Assembly (NCBI GenBank): GCA_027922465.2
Contig: BQMF02000425.1
Coordinates: 248,001-312,000 of the forward strand
Origin: Turritopsis dohrnii
Lineage: Eukaryota > Cnidaria > Hydrozoa > Anthoathecata > Oceaniidae
Length of the DNA: 64,000 bases
Reading direction: 5' to 3'
Shown here: positions 1 through 11,130 of the stretch, in pieces
Position numbering within the stretch: the first letter of the stretch is position 1
How the letters are laid out: each line of letters begins with the position of its first letter
The notes under the pieces: generated by a model
The model's input: the letters and a program-made list of their open reading frames with translations, nothing else
Databases searched by the model: none
Told to the model about the DNA's origin: nothing
Made by a program: the position numbers and the translations under genes

Positions 1-200
1 TTATCAATTTTAGGCATTATTATATTTTTGCCAAATGTAAGGAACATTTTTTGTGTGTGGCAATAATGGAAGACAAATGAACAGCATGAACAAAAAAACT
101 AATTAACTCTAGGCTTCATATTGTTGGTGATAATGTAAATTAAAAAAGTTTCTAAAGTTGAAATGCTTGTTTTTGTTAACATAAAATTTTGTTTTTATAG

Positions 201-3200
201 ATAATTCACACAACTCCCCCTAAAGTGGGATATGTACCAAATCCTTCTGTCCTTACATCGCCTTTGCATGGTTCATCACCAGTACAGAACTGGCAAGTGT
301 ATGTGGCCTTTGTGTTAACTATAGATAGATTGAGTGACCTCATTTTAAACTTAATTTGTTCCATTCATCAAACCTAGATGATTTTTTTTGTTAGTGTTGT
401 AATAGCTGTCAAATACAAACCCATATTTTTCTGCACTGGATATTATTGAGGGAACTAGAGGTCAACATCCATTACATTTATTCTGATTTCCATCAGGCTT
501 GATAAGAAAAACCTGAACTTTTTGTATTTGACATTTAAGCACTAGTTTGCAGAAAATCACTTAGATGTCTGCAGGATCAAATAAAATGATTCATGCAGTA
601 CTTGGTGATTTCAGTCTTTCAGTCAAAGAGAGTAAACTTTTTTCACTGAATTAATCCTACAACGTTTATAATTTTGATTGAAATCTATTTCAGTAGTTCT
701 CCAGTTAACCGCAAGAGAGTGCATGCTGACTTTGATATTGATTCTGCTATGGATAGGTAATCAGGATATAGTTGTTCTTTTTGTTTATCTATTAGATGAA
801 TGAGCTTTTTTTTTACTTAAATTTCAAGTGCTTTTTCAAAGCTACATTATATCAAAACTATGAAAACACAACAATATTTTCAAATGTGTTTAAAATTTCT
901 GTAATGTCACAACAGTTCTGCCAAGCAACAAACTTTATTTTTCTCCTTGAATTAAATCTATTTAACATGCACAATGTTTCACTTTCACTTTCACACTTCT
1001 GTGATGCACTTCAGCAAAATCAACATCAAATTTGTGTAATTTTAATTACCGAATAAAATGAATTCTACATCGAAAATTAATCAGTTTCAATATCAATGTT
1101 TACCATTACAGTATGTAGCTATACTACAAGTCAGAATTTCTAATTGATTAGTTCAATGGTTTTTATGTGGGAAAGATGCCCTTAATTTTAACGGTATCTG
1201 AATTTTTTAAATGTTAACCTGAACTTTTCCATAAGAAGCCATCATAACAGTGGTCACGATTTGGCATCAACTACAGCCATACAAACTAAAACTAACAGTG
1301 ACTATAGTATTGACTGAAGATTGCTTCCAATACATACTAGTTTTAGTTACTGTTCATTGGATATCTATTTTTTGTTTTTTAGTAAGAGGAGGTGTACGCC
1401 GAACAGAGCACGACCAGAAAAAGGTGGCAAAGGGCTTCGACATTTTTCAATGAAAGTTTGTGAAAAGGTTAAGCAAAAGGGTGTCACATCCTATAATGAG
1501 GTTAGTAAAACTCTTGTGTCTGATCAGTTGTTAATTTAGAAGGTTATTTCCACTAGTGGTGTTGAATACGGACAAATCTCAAGTCCCCCTTTAAATTCAA
1601 CCACTGACCCGTAAGTAAGTAAAAAACAACTCAATCATGGTTTGATGCTGAATGCCAGAGGAGAAATCAGGTTTTTGCCAAGCGTTATTGTATAAGTTGT
1701 AAATCAATGTTTAGGTTGCTGACGAACTTGTGCAAGAGTTCAGTGAACAAAGTGTTAAGAACCCAACGCCTGCAGTTGACCAGGTAATTGTGTATGTGTG
1801 GTTGTGAAGTTTTGTCAGACATGATACAGTATAAAAAACACTCGGGAATGATTGTGTTGTTTGATTTCATAGTTTTATGATTTTTTTATTTAGTCATACG
1901 ATCAAAAGAACATTCGAAGGCGTGTCTATGATGCCTTAAATGTGTTAATGGCAATGAATATCATCTCAAAAGAGAAGAAAGAAATCAAGTGGGTAGGCCT
2001 ACCGACCAACTCTGCTCAGGAATGCAAACATTTAGAGGTAAAAGTGATGTGTTGAAGTGTTTTTTATTGGTGTTGAAGTGTTTTTTTATTGGTGTTGAAG
2101 TGTTTTTTGTTAATGAAAAAATATTTTATAGGACCAAAAACAAGAACGTATTGAAAGGATCCAGCAAAAACAACAACAGCTAAAGGAATTAATCGTTCAA
2201 GTAAAACATTTTAGATTTCGTTAGGTTACTCCATAGTTCACTTGAAATTGTGAATGCTCATTTCCTCTGTTCTTCATTCAGCAAATCGCATTCAAAAACC
2301 TTGTGGAACGAAATAAAAATTTAGAAAAACGGAATGGTTCTCCACAAGCTAACGCTTGCATTCACCTGCCATTCATCATTGTGAACACAAGCAAGAAAAC
2401 TGTGATCGACTGCAGTATCTCCAGTGACAAGTACCACCATGTTTCGCTACTTCCCTTAAACTCACAAAAAGGCGCGAAAATTTTTTCGCGACATTTACAA
2501 AAAAAGAATTAATTGTCGCGAGCAGCCTAAACTGATAAAAGTCGCGAGACGCCATTTTGAGAAAAAAATTGTACGCATAAAATCTTGTAAAATACATAAA
2601 TTGAGGGAACATCGAGCAATTATCCTCTTAGGACATCATTCTCAATAAAAACACACTTTTTGCATTCACTGACTTTGTCAATCATTTATGGGCTGAAACG
2701 AGAAGTTGGGATGCAACTACAGGATGGCTGGTAATTCTAGAGAAAAAATAGCTGGAGACTTGCGAATCCTTAAAATGAAAAATGTCGCGACTTTTTGTGA
2801 TTTTAAGGTACCTACTTATTACACACATACCTTTTATTGATTGACCTTGATCAACTTACGCTGGTTATTTAGGTCAGAATATTTATTTAACTTTGACGAA
2901 GCATTCGAAATTCACGACGACATTGAAGTTTTGAAGCGAATGGGTCTTTCATATGGTTTGGAGAAAGGGGAATGTCAAGAAAAGAATCTGCAGATTGCCA
3001 GGACCATGGTGCCCAAGTCTCTCGAACCTTATGTATTACGTAAGTTGCAATTGAGTTCATCTCAGCATTTGATATTAAAACACCCATGGTGAAGTCATTG
3101 ACTTAAAAAAGCCCATGGTGGAATAGAATCTTTAAGATACTGTTTATCCTGCTTCTCCTCTTACAACTACTACTAGTCCAAGTTATGAACGATTTTGTGC

Positions 3201-4021
3201 AACGCTTACACGAAATCTTTTCGAAATTCGCAATTCCGGCCAAATTTGAACCAAAATTCTTAAGTTCAGCAATTTTCATAAAAATTTGTACATTAAACAA
3301 TTTTATCAGATTTGATCAAAATTTGGGAAAGGTCTTCAATTTTTATGAAAATTTCACCTATATACAATTTTAAGAATGCTTTGTTATTGTTGGGAGTAAA
3401 TATGTTGTCATTGTGACACGTCATGAAGTCTCCAAGCCATGCAGCTTCTTGATTGTTAGTAATAACTTTATCGATTAAGATGTTTTCTTAGGTTGTTTAT
3501 ACACAACTGAGGTGAAATTTACTCCGTATCACGCCTAGGAGTTTGGATAATGTGAATTTGTATGTTTGGCCACAAGAATAATCATTCTGTTTTTCTCTAT
3601 ATTACAGAGATGGCTAATGGAACCTACGGAGATCTGGACTTAATAGAGGGTGACAGGTAGCTATTGATCCCTTTATCGACATAAACAGAAATCTATCTTT
3701 AATATCTGATCTAATAATTGTGGTTTTGTAGCGACATGTTTGCGAGGGCGTTTGATCGTGGAGGAAATTCTCAATTTGTTGACTTGTGATAATTTTTTTT
3801 GATAAAATAGGACTTCTGAAAATCCGATTTCACCGTTAGCAACTCCTTTATCAAATATTCGACAGTTATCAACGAAGTATTCGAAAAGTAAGAAAAGATC
3901 GCTACCAGTCAGGACTACTAATAGCAGTAAATTAGCGCGCACGTCATCACCTTCGCTTGGTTCAGAATACGGCGAAACTGATAATGACGGTGACGATGAA
4001 GTTTCTTCGACTGTAAACTAG
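201..4021 (+). CDS. TFDP1: Transcription factor DP (E2F dimerisation partner), 3' part of gene
   Basis: DP proteins pair with E2F factors and bind cell-cycle promoters in the nucleus. Ten coding exons join in frame: 201-298, 694-756, 1383-1500, 1715-1783, 1894-2037, 2132-2200, 2282-2430, 2873-3039, 3608-3656 and 3811-4021 (stop TAG). They give about 378 residues; the start lies before the window. Visible family blocks are [15 protein letters not shown] and [20 protein letters not shown] (winged-helix DNA-binding domain and DEF box), a Gln-rich heptad stretch after it (dimerisation coiled coil), then [20 protein letters not shown] and [20 protein letters not shown] (marked-box-like region). 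The tail is Ser-rich and ends acidic ([12 protein letters not shown]), as in vertebrate DP1/DP2. Exon 201-298 is the least certain because several GT donors are possible; GTATGT after 298 keeps the frame. Seen: motifs and splice sites. Known: DP family function. No disruption seen. Confidence 0.93.
2047..2117. repeat. Short tandem repeat, about 3 copies of a 22-bp unit, in a TFDP intron
   Basis: The unit gttgaagtgttttttattgg is repeated about three times with small length changes in the T run. It lies in the intron between the exons ending at 2037 and starting at 2132. It ends just upstream of the acceptor and probably arose by slippage. Confidence 0.7.
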
Positions 4022-4844
4022 TTGCTGTAGAACATCTTTCGTTCGTGTATAATTAGAGGTTTCAACTTTTATAGAACGGTGAGTCGTTTCTATAGAACAT
4101 AATTGAAAAGATTTTTTCATCTTTTCGACTAATACAGTTATATATCAAGTATATACGAGTAGCGTGTTTTTGTTATCTTTTTCCACACTCACTTCGGACA
4201 TAATCATTCCTAATAAAAAGATAAGTTTTTCAAGCCTACTTTTGCCAGCAGCAGCGTGTGTAAACAATCAGTGACCCTTCATACACATCTTTGTTAGTTA
4301 TTTTGTTACGCTCATCTTGGAGAATGATTTTTTGATGTAAATAACATGTATTATTGTAAGAAAAAATGATATTCAACTAATTCGTTGTTGTTTTGTGGAA
4401 ACCTCCGACGTGTTTTCATATTTTCAACGGATGGAGAAAGTAAAATGTACCTTGGATGAGCCATTTACAATATATATTGCTCGGTGGTGCTCTTGAAAGC
4501 CTGAAGATTCGTCTTGCTCAGACAATACCCCCTGAAACTTTTTAGCTGACTTCTTGTTCGTTGTCATTCTCTTTCCACAACTGATGATGTCAAACTAAGT
4601 TTTAACCCGAATAGCCGAAACACGGTCTGTTTTTTCTGTGACAATATCGGAATCTCAAAATGGTAACCACATTTGCATCTACAATTTTGTCATTTCTACA
4701 TTTTTGTAGCATTTACATTTTTGTGTTAGTATGAGCGATAATATTTTTTCAGACATTCCAACCTCAATCATAAAAAAATACTGTCAAATCTTCCTAAATT
4801 CCGAATATAAATAGAAGAATGAGGTGACAGATTCATCATTATTA
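4022..4844. other. TFDP 3' UTR and intergenic spacer
   Basis: This is AT-rich non-coding sequence after the TFDP stop codon. A canonical AATAAA lies at 4212-4217, about 190 bases past the stop, and is a reasonable polyadenylation signal. I see no convincing coding exon, RNA gene or terminal repeat before the transposon that starts at 4845. Confidence 0.5.
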
Positions 4845-5725
4845 CAGTAAGTAGAGTCTCCATAACACTCGAAACCAGAGGGAAAAGGAAATCGTTCGAA
4901 AGATAGAGACAGTCGAGTTGTAGAGGTTTACAAGTTTTTACGAAATACCCTTATTATTTGCGGACCAGGTGAATAAAAACGGTAAATGCATCATGTATTC
5001 TTGCATATAGGGGGGTTTTGGGGTTTTTGTGCCACTTAGGGATGTTTTCACTCCTCATAACGAGGAGCCACTTGTGGACAGCTGTGTTGATGTCTTCAAA
5101 TTTTTGAGGTTTTGTTCTTTTTGATAAGAGTCCGGTGTTGAACTGTGCGAAGATCTTTTCTTTGTTCTTCTTCCACGTCAAAAGAGTGCTCGATGGAATT
5201 TCAAATTTGGCTGCGACATCCTTCTTTGGAGCAGTCCCTTTTTCCAGGTCTTTGTAGGGCATTGTATTTGATTGTGCAGGATTTATTTTTGATTTTTCGT
5301 TTTGATCCTGCTTTGGACGCCATGTTTTTGTGTAGGCTTCAACTCCGAAAAAAGACCTTCGAAAAAGGCGTTCGAATAGGCGTTCGAAAGGCTCAAGCAT
5401 TCGAATCATCCGTTCGAATAATGTAAGGCCTGCGCCACACGTAAATGTTTAAACATTTAAACGATAAAGACTCAAAACATGAGTAAAACCTTTCAAATTT
5501 TGCTAAATTTTGCATAACGCTGCAGGAAAATTCGAGTTATGGAGACAAAAACCTTCAAGGAACAAGAAAATTCGTTCGAAAGAAGGGAATATTCGAGTTA
5601 TGGAGATTCGAGTTGTAGAGGTTTTTTTATGAGAGTTTATTAGGAAATTTTCAAGGTGCCAGCGAATTTGTTCGAAAGAAGGAGACATTCGAGTAATAGA
5701 GGTTCGAGTTATGGAGACTCTACTG
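4845..5725 (-). mobile_element. Tigger/pogo-type (Tc1-mariner superfamily) short DNA transposon
   Basis: The element is about 881 bp, flanked on both sides by TA (4843-4844 and 5726-5727), the target duplication expected for Tc1/mariner/pogo. Its ends are inverted: cagtaagtagagtctccataa at the left and, read from the right end inward, cagtagagtctccataa. The left copy carries a 4-base insertion. Inside the right end, degenerate subterminal repeats of the type gttcgaaagaaggnnaatattcgagttatggag recur. It encodes only the N-terminal part of a transposase on the minus strand (4954-5409) and no DDE catalytic domain, so it is probably non-autonomous. Seen: ends, TA, ORF. Known: the CAGT-start TIR and TA target of pogo/Tigger. 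Confidence 0.85.
4954..5409 (-). pseudogene. Truncated Tigger-like transposase, CENP-B-type DNA-binding part only
   Basis: An open frame of up to 151 codons inside the 4845-5725 element. Around codons 60-90 it has KKDVAAKFEIPSSTLLTWKK, typical of the psq/CENP-B N-terminal helix-turn-helix: an 'A.kF.i..sTl..W.k' pattern. It is followed by a second helical segment (EDINTAVHKWLLVMRSENIP) that fits the CENP-B HTH half. In intact Tigger proteins a DDE_1 endonuclease of about 200 residues follows; here the frame ends before it. The real start could be a downstream methionine (MPYKDLEKG). Probably a deletion derivative that could bind TIRs at most; no evidence that it is expressed. Confidence 0.72.
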
Positions 5726-6639
5726 TATTATATACATCTCACTTTCATAATAATGATCATGATTACAGAGATGCTAACGTTGCCAAATACAGGTGTGCGT
5801 GAGATTTATACAGACATTCCAGGCGCTATTTCCTTTTCGCTTATCTTGATGAATAATTTTGAGATTTAAACTAGTCAGCGATGAGCACCATTTGGCTGCT
5901 GCATTTAACACCATTTCATTGAACTATTCGGGTGTATATATATACCACCAACACAAGCCCGAAATTTATTTTCATTTTCAACCAATGCAAATTGAACACT
6001 GTTTCGAATCTTTTCAAAAATTTTGAAAATACTCAAAATTCTCCAAAATTTTCCTTTCAATTTTGCTTTTTTTGTATGCTTTTTTATTTTATTTTATTTT
6101 TTATCATTTTGTGTCAGAAAACATTAAAGGAACCCTATAAACAAGGTTGGTTTACATACGATATATCTTTTACTATAATTCCAGCACGGACTATAGAGCA
6201 AGCAATTTGTAGCAGGCACCTGCTTGTCGCTTTTTTTACAACTATGGTGGAGTGATATGGTGAAGTGCGAGCTTGTCATTAAAATTTGCACATTTTGAAA
6301 TATTGTGGCCTTTATCCTGATATCAGGAGATCATCTGGCTCACCGGGGGATTGGGATTGTCATCTTGAGATCGGGAGTCTCCCGGTCATATTGGGAGGGT
6401 TGGAATGTATGTTTATAACCAACAGTTTAGGTGACACACCTTGGTTGGCATCATATCATCAGAGAATATTTTGACATGGTACACTGTATTGCAATCAGCA
6501 ATTGTTGCAAGCAGTATGAATAATACCAAGTGAAGATTTATGTAAAGGAAACTAATATTTTTTCTTAAACAACTTTTGACTGTTCTCATGAAAATATTTG
6601 GTTTTAGTGAGAAGATGAATATATAGGTGATTAGAAAAA
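5726..6639. other. Intergenic region upstream of ADAR
   Basis: AT-rich spacer with low-complexity stretches (TTTTATTTTATTTTATTTTT near 6080). A short GC-richer patch at about 6330-6400 contains gggagtctcccggtc, which is locally palindromic. I found no gene. The ADAR promoter and 5' UTR presumably lie in the last few hundred bases, but no clear core promoter motif stands out. Confidence 0.4.
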
Positions 6640-9584
6640 ATGTCCAAACCACCTCCACCACCTCATCTTTCAAAGAATTATCAGGAATTACTAGCTTTCT
6701 ATCATCATCAACCAAAAGACCCCCAAGATAAGGACAAGCAGCAAGATATTCAGTCAAGCTGGAAAAACAATTACTCAGATGTATTCAATGCCAAGTCATC
6801 TAATCAATACAAACCTCCAAAAAGAACATTTTCAGAAGGTAATGTACATGTTGATATCTATATATCACCGCATTATGCCAGAGGACAAAATGAAACAAAT
6901 TTTGAGAGACTTTTGATGGTTTATCAATTTCTTTATTTATATTTGTTCTTGTTTTTATATATTTGTTTACTGCTAACTTTTGGATAATGCTTTTAAGAGC
7001 GATTTTCTGAGAAATTCAGGCAAAATAGAAAGTCTGGAATGAAATCCTCAGATTGTGTTTGTTTTCATATATTGTACAATAGGCACCTTATCGGTAAAAA
7101 CTTGTTTGGTAAAACTGTTTGCAAGTGATGGCCATTAAAGATATTCAGGCTCAAATTTCAGCAAATCCATATATTTTTGTGGATTTGGTGCATTGATTCT
7201 AGACAACAAAAGATAAAAAGGCACTGATTTTTAAATTTTGTGGTGGAATTCTGCCTATATATAGTTTGAGAAAATACCAAAACAAGCCTATATCATCATA
7301 AATCAGCAAGTCCTACCTTTAAAGTAGCAGTGCAATGCATTCAATGCATTCAATGTTATAAATTTAGCCCTAAAAATGCCATAATTGCGGATCCTATTTC
7401 TAGGGAACTGATAGGTACCTGTGTGTTTATGTTGCTGTTTACAAAATATGTGAAACACAAACACAACCTGAGGATATCACATCCAGATTTTGCCTGAATT
7501 TCTCAGAAAATGGCTCTTACGCAATTGATGCTGCCTGAATTATTATAATGGATACAGCTACCACATTGTCATCATAAATTTTCAATTTCACAATTTAGCC
7601 ATTGGACCGTCCACTGCATCAACACACAAAAAGCAAGAAGAAATTTTGGGCCTCTTAAAACAACTTCGAAGACCTGTTTCCACCAAGGAGATCATCCAGA
7701 ATTTTGGCGGTGATCATTTGTTACAGGCAATACTTTATGAGATGTGTGATCATGGTTTGATCAGCAAAAGTAATAAACTTGGTCCTCAGTCTTGGACACT
7801 TAATCAACCCAACTCATCCTCCGTGGCAAAATCTTCACTTTTACCAGCTTCTCATGAATCGAAATTTACCGCCAAACCGAATACTTTGTGTCAAACAACA
7901 TCCGGTGTTCCTTTGCCACCTCACTTACTAATATCAAGTAAACAAACTTCTCAACTTGCAAAAAACAGCACACCGGTAGCTGATATTTATAATGCTCGTT
8001 TGTCGTCGTCAACAGACTCTTCCAAACGCGCACCTTCTTCTGTTCTGTCTTGTGATACATTCAATGCATTAAACAAGAATCCAGTTAGTGCATTGAACGA
8101 AATCGTACAGAAAAGAGGATTAACACTTTCCTTTGAGCTTTTAAATCAGAAGAGTGGCTTCAAAGACAGATTCACGGTCGCTGTAAAAGTTGGAGAAAAA
8201 ATGTTTGATGCAGTTGTAGCATCGAATATGAAAGACGCCAAAAGAAACGCTGCTGACGCTGCACTTCGGGTAGCAATCACTTGTTTTCTGTTCTGCTTTG
8301 TAAGGAATATGTTTTCATCTTTTCGCTATTCCTTTTGTGTAGGCCATACTCGCGAGTGGGAGTCAAACACCGGAAGAAAGTTTCAATCCTATGTTGTCAC
8401 CATCGTCTACTTCGAATGAATCTCATTTCGATCGCATGGCAGCATTAAGTCATCAAGCTTTCTTACAAGTCTCTTCTCATGTGCAAGAAACGTTTGCTGG
8501 CCGTAAAGTTATTGCTTGCATTATATTGCAAGAGGGTTTCGAGGATGTTGGCAAGGTAGTTGCACTGGGGACAGGCAACAGATGCATAACAGGACAAAGA
8601 TTAAGTTTGGAGGGAAAAGTTGTTAACGATTCGCATGCAGAGATCATTTGTCGGAGAGCGTTCCTGAGATTTATTTACTCTCAACTTACTTCGTACTTTG
8701 AAGGAGACTCTTTCTCTATATTTCAATCAGGAGGTCACGACGGGAAGATCAGACTTCAAAATGGCGTCAGTTTTCATTTGTATATAAGCACTGCACCTTG
8801 TGGTGATGGCGCTTTGTTTACTCCATGCGATACGAACAACGAAGCCGATAGCTCCACAAGAGAGCACTTTCCTTTATTTTCGTCCAAATCTCAAGGTGTA
8901 CTCCGCACGAAAATTGAAGATGGAGAAGGCACAATACCGACAAGTTCAGACGACGGAGTGCAGACATTCGATGGAATTTTGCGTGGCCAGCGTCTTCGTA
9001 CCATGTCTTGTAGTGATAAAGTTTGTCGATGGAATGCCATCGGCTTGCAAGGAGCTCTCCTCAGTTTACTGATTGAGCCGATTTACTTGGAAAGCATAAC
9101 CCTGGGTTACCTGTATAACCATGGACACCTGTCCCGTGCTGTATGTTGTCGTCTCGATAAGGGGAATAGTATGGATGAATGTTTATCCAATCACTATTTA
9201 CTGAATCATCCTCGACTAGGTAGGATGACTAAATACAAAGTTTCGCGGGAAACCGAAAAAACCAATAACATCAGTATTAACTGGAACATCAGTGATCACA
9301 CTGTCGAGGTGACAGATGGTCGAACTGGTGCGTGTTTGTCCAGGACGTTTAATTCACCAACCCCATCCAGGTTATGTAAATTAGAGCTTTTCAAACTGTT
9401 CCGCAAAGTAGTTCGTAAGAAGCGTCCGGAGTTACTCGCCGTCAACACTTACGGTGAGGTGAAGAAAATGGCCGTAGAGTTCCAAACGGCAAAAAGACGT
9501 ATGATCGAAAAGTTCCGGCGATTAAAATATGGAGATTGGGTACGAAAACCTGTGGAACAAGATTTGTTTGTCTGTGTAGAATAA
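6640..9584 (+). CDS. ADAR: Double-stranded RNA-specific adenosine deaminase with Z-alpha domain (ADAR1-like)
   Basis: Converts adenosine to inosine in double-stranded RNA. Three exons (6640-6838, 7599-8269, 8343-9584) join in frame to about 703 residues. The N-terminus is Pro/Gln-rich. A winged-helix segment at about residues 80-134 (LLKQLRRPVSTKEIIQNFGG ... ILYEMCDHGLISK ... GPQSWTL) fits a Z-alpha fold, with the recognition-helix Tyr and wing P-x-W equivalents kept. One dsRNA-binding motif spans about 226-290 (ALNEIVQKRGLTLSFELL ... DAKRNAADAAL). The deaminase domain fills about 307-703 with the zinc/catalytic set intact: HAE at 388-390, PCGD with Cys443, SCSDK with Cys513. Spacing matches active vertebrate ADARs, so I call it active rather than an ADAD-like relative. 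Start ATG chosen because the exon is open and leads in phase to the next. Intron 1 holds a long inverted repeat. Having one dsRBD instead of two or three is a difference from vertebrate enzymes. Confidence 0.93.
6994..7519. repeat. Long inverted repeat (MITE-like) filling most of ADAR intron 1
   Basis: The left arm starts taagagcgattttctgagaa at 6994. The right arm, read as reverse complement from 7519, starts taagagccattttctgagaa. The first 30 or so bases match almost perfectly, and similarity continues with gaps for about 110 bases per arm (shared blocks include attcaggcaaaat, atcctca.gttgtgtttgt and a shared cac-cttatc-like end). The spacer is about 300 bases. Arm structure suggests a MITE, but I could not define a target duplication. 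Transcribed as part of the ADAR pre-mRNA it would fold into an imperfect duplex. Confidence 0.8.
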
Positions 9585-9671
9585 ATTAACGAGTGGTGAA
9601 AGAAAATATATGTGTGAAGTTATCATGTAAAATCTTTGTAACTTACTTCGTTTGACTGGAAAACACAACAG

Positions 9672-9796
9672 GCAGTACACACAGTACCCGATACATACAC
9701 AACAAGCAGTACCCGATATATACACAACAAGCAGTACCCGATACATACACAACAAGCAGTACCCGATACATACACAACAAGCCGTACCCGATACAT
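9672..9796. repeat. 25-bp minisatellite, about 5 copies, downstream of ADAR
   Basis: The unit gcagtacccgatacatacac plus aacaa is repeated head to tail about five times; the first and last copies are degenerate. It starts about 90 bases past the ADAR stop and may lie in the 3' UTR, depending on which polyadenylation site is used. An open frame across it on the minus strand is a by-product of the repeat. Confidence 0.9.
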
Positions 9797-10523
9797 TCAT
9801 GAGGCTGCTATTAAAACTTTTGGCTTTTTGAGAAATATTCTTTGTTCATATTTTTTAAAGCATCAGTTTAAATTTGTTATAAAATATACTGGTTAACTGC
9901 TCCCACTTTTCATTTTAAAAAGTTATCGTGGAATGACAAACGGGCATAGTACGCATGTGCGCATGTGTTTCATGTAATTGCATGCACGAAATTCAGAAAA
10001 ACCCTTAGGTTTGGACGGTAAGGAAAAAACCCGACTAACTTTACTGCTATAATGCGTAAGATCTCAAGTTTAGGTAGAAACATGAATTTTCTTTTCGACT
10101 TTTTGCTTCCTAAAAATGTTCCAAAATGTTCCTTTCTGGATTTTTATATTTGCGGAAAAAGAATGTCTGCTGAAATAGAACAAAAATGATTCACTTAGCC
10201 TTGGAGCCTTACTTATTTAGTGTAAAAATCTTTGTTAACCTGTAACTTTTTAACTTGTAAATTTTTTTCTCCCTTCTGTGTAAATATTTCTAAGAATATG
10301 AGTGTTTTTCTTAAAAATTAAGAACCATTTTTTCTAAGTATGACAAAACGTTCTCGGTATTTTCAAAAATAAGAATTATCACATCCATATAATCGAATGA
10401 GAAAGAGAAGTGAGAGAAAAAACAATTTTCCTAAAGAATGTACATTATATTTTGACTATCTTTTAACACTTAACTTTGTTTAGGGTTAAAAGCCCTGGCA
10501 TTTCATCAAGTTGAAGGCCTCTT
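9797..10523. other. Non-coding spacer with one half of a diverged direct repeat
   Basis: AT-rich, no gene seen. The stretch at about 9980-10030 (cgaaattcagaaaaaccctt, then aggtttggacggtaaggaaa) resembles 11636-11690 on the same strand (gcatgaaatttcaaaaaacc, then gctaggtggacagtaagaaa). The pair brackets the dead transposase at 10524-11130, so they may be remnants of a repeated or mobile unit. Confidence 0.35.
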
Positions 10524-11130
10524 TCAAGCATCATCATCTACATCATCTTTGTGATCATACATAAACTTCCAATACTCTCTTGAATTGTATTTATATTTCT
10601 TTTTGTATTTGCGATTTCTGACAAAGATTCCTCTGTTAATAGATTTTTGGTCGTAGATGCTGTCGACGATCTTGTTGTTGGCCTTGCAGGTTTTGTTTGA
10701 GGTCGATTTTTCTCCATCTGCATCTGGTTGCCTTTTCAAACTTTTCTTGCTGCATTTTGCAAACATTCAATACACTTTAAGCAATTCCGACTCTTTCCGC
10801 TGCATCGATGATAACATTTTTTGTTGCCCATATCCCAAATTTCTGCCAAGATATTCATAAACCGTTCTTTGTTTATTTTTTCAAAGCGGCATAAACATTT
10901 CACTTTTTTCTTTTCATACTCTTGATGTAGTTTTTGGTTTGGGCTTTTGGTCTAGGAGTTGTGTAACTCCAGTAGTGTCTGGTGGGCGTAACAAATAACC
11001 AAATTTGTTTTTCTCGCAAAAATCTGAGTACTTTGAAATCAAACCTAGGACTGTGACCGTCAGAAAGAACTACTACAGGATTGTCAGAAAGAACTACTAC
11101 AGGACCGTCAGAAAGAACTACTACAGGACG
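10524..11130 (-). pseudogene. Dead DDE-superfamily transposase, C-terminal half
   Basis: On the minus strand, reading down from 11130, the frame gives PVVVLSDGHSPRFDFKVLRF, then LREKQIWLFVT. After a frameshift it reads PPDTTGVTQLLDQ, then INKERFMNILAEIW, and finally an open stretch (10524-10766) with a basic linker and the end KKYKYNSREYWKFMYDHKDD. The 'VLSDGH.sRFd ... PPdTTgvtQlLDQ' pattern is the DDE endonuclease core of a pogo-like transposase group common in cnidarian genomes. The Asp of SDGH would be the second catalytic aspartate. Frameshifts and a triplicated 8-codon segment (11055-11126) show it is inactive. The N-terminal half is not recognisable upstream. Confidence 0.72.
11055..11126. 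repeat. Three exact-frame copies of a 24-bp unit inside the transposase relic
   Basis: The unit gaccgtcagaaagaactact plus acag occurs three times in tandem, one copy with gattgt for gaccgt. On the minus strand it triplicates PVVVLSDG, the catalytic aspartate segment. Confidence 0.9.

Noticed and set aside
2470..2560. cgcgaaaattttttcgcg palindrome in a TFDP intron as an E2F-type or other regulatory site
   Set aside because: Similar cgcgaaa motifs recur at about 14185 and 22170 outside promoters, which suggests dispersed repeat debris; no clear E2F consensus (TTTSSCGC) in promoter position.
5932..6255. 107-codon open frame in AT-rich spacer
   Set aside because: Composition is Phe/Ile/Asn-rich as expected from AT-rich non-coding DNA, with no family resemblance.
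6413..6757. Minus-strand 114-codon frame
   Set aside because: Its 5' part overlaps ADAR exon 1 in antisense and the rest is spacer; no motif seen.
9522..9800. Minus-strand open frame of 92 codons with repeated ACCVCIGYC-like peptide
   Set aside because: It only reads through the 25-bp minisatellite and the ADAR 3' end in antisense.
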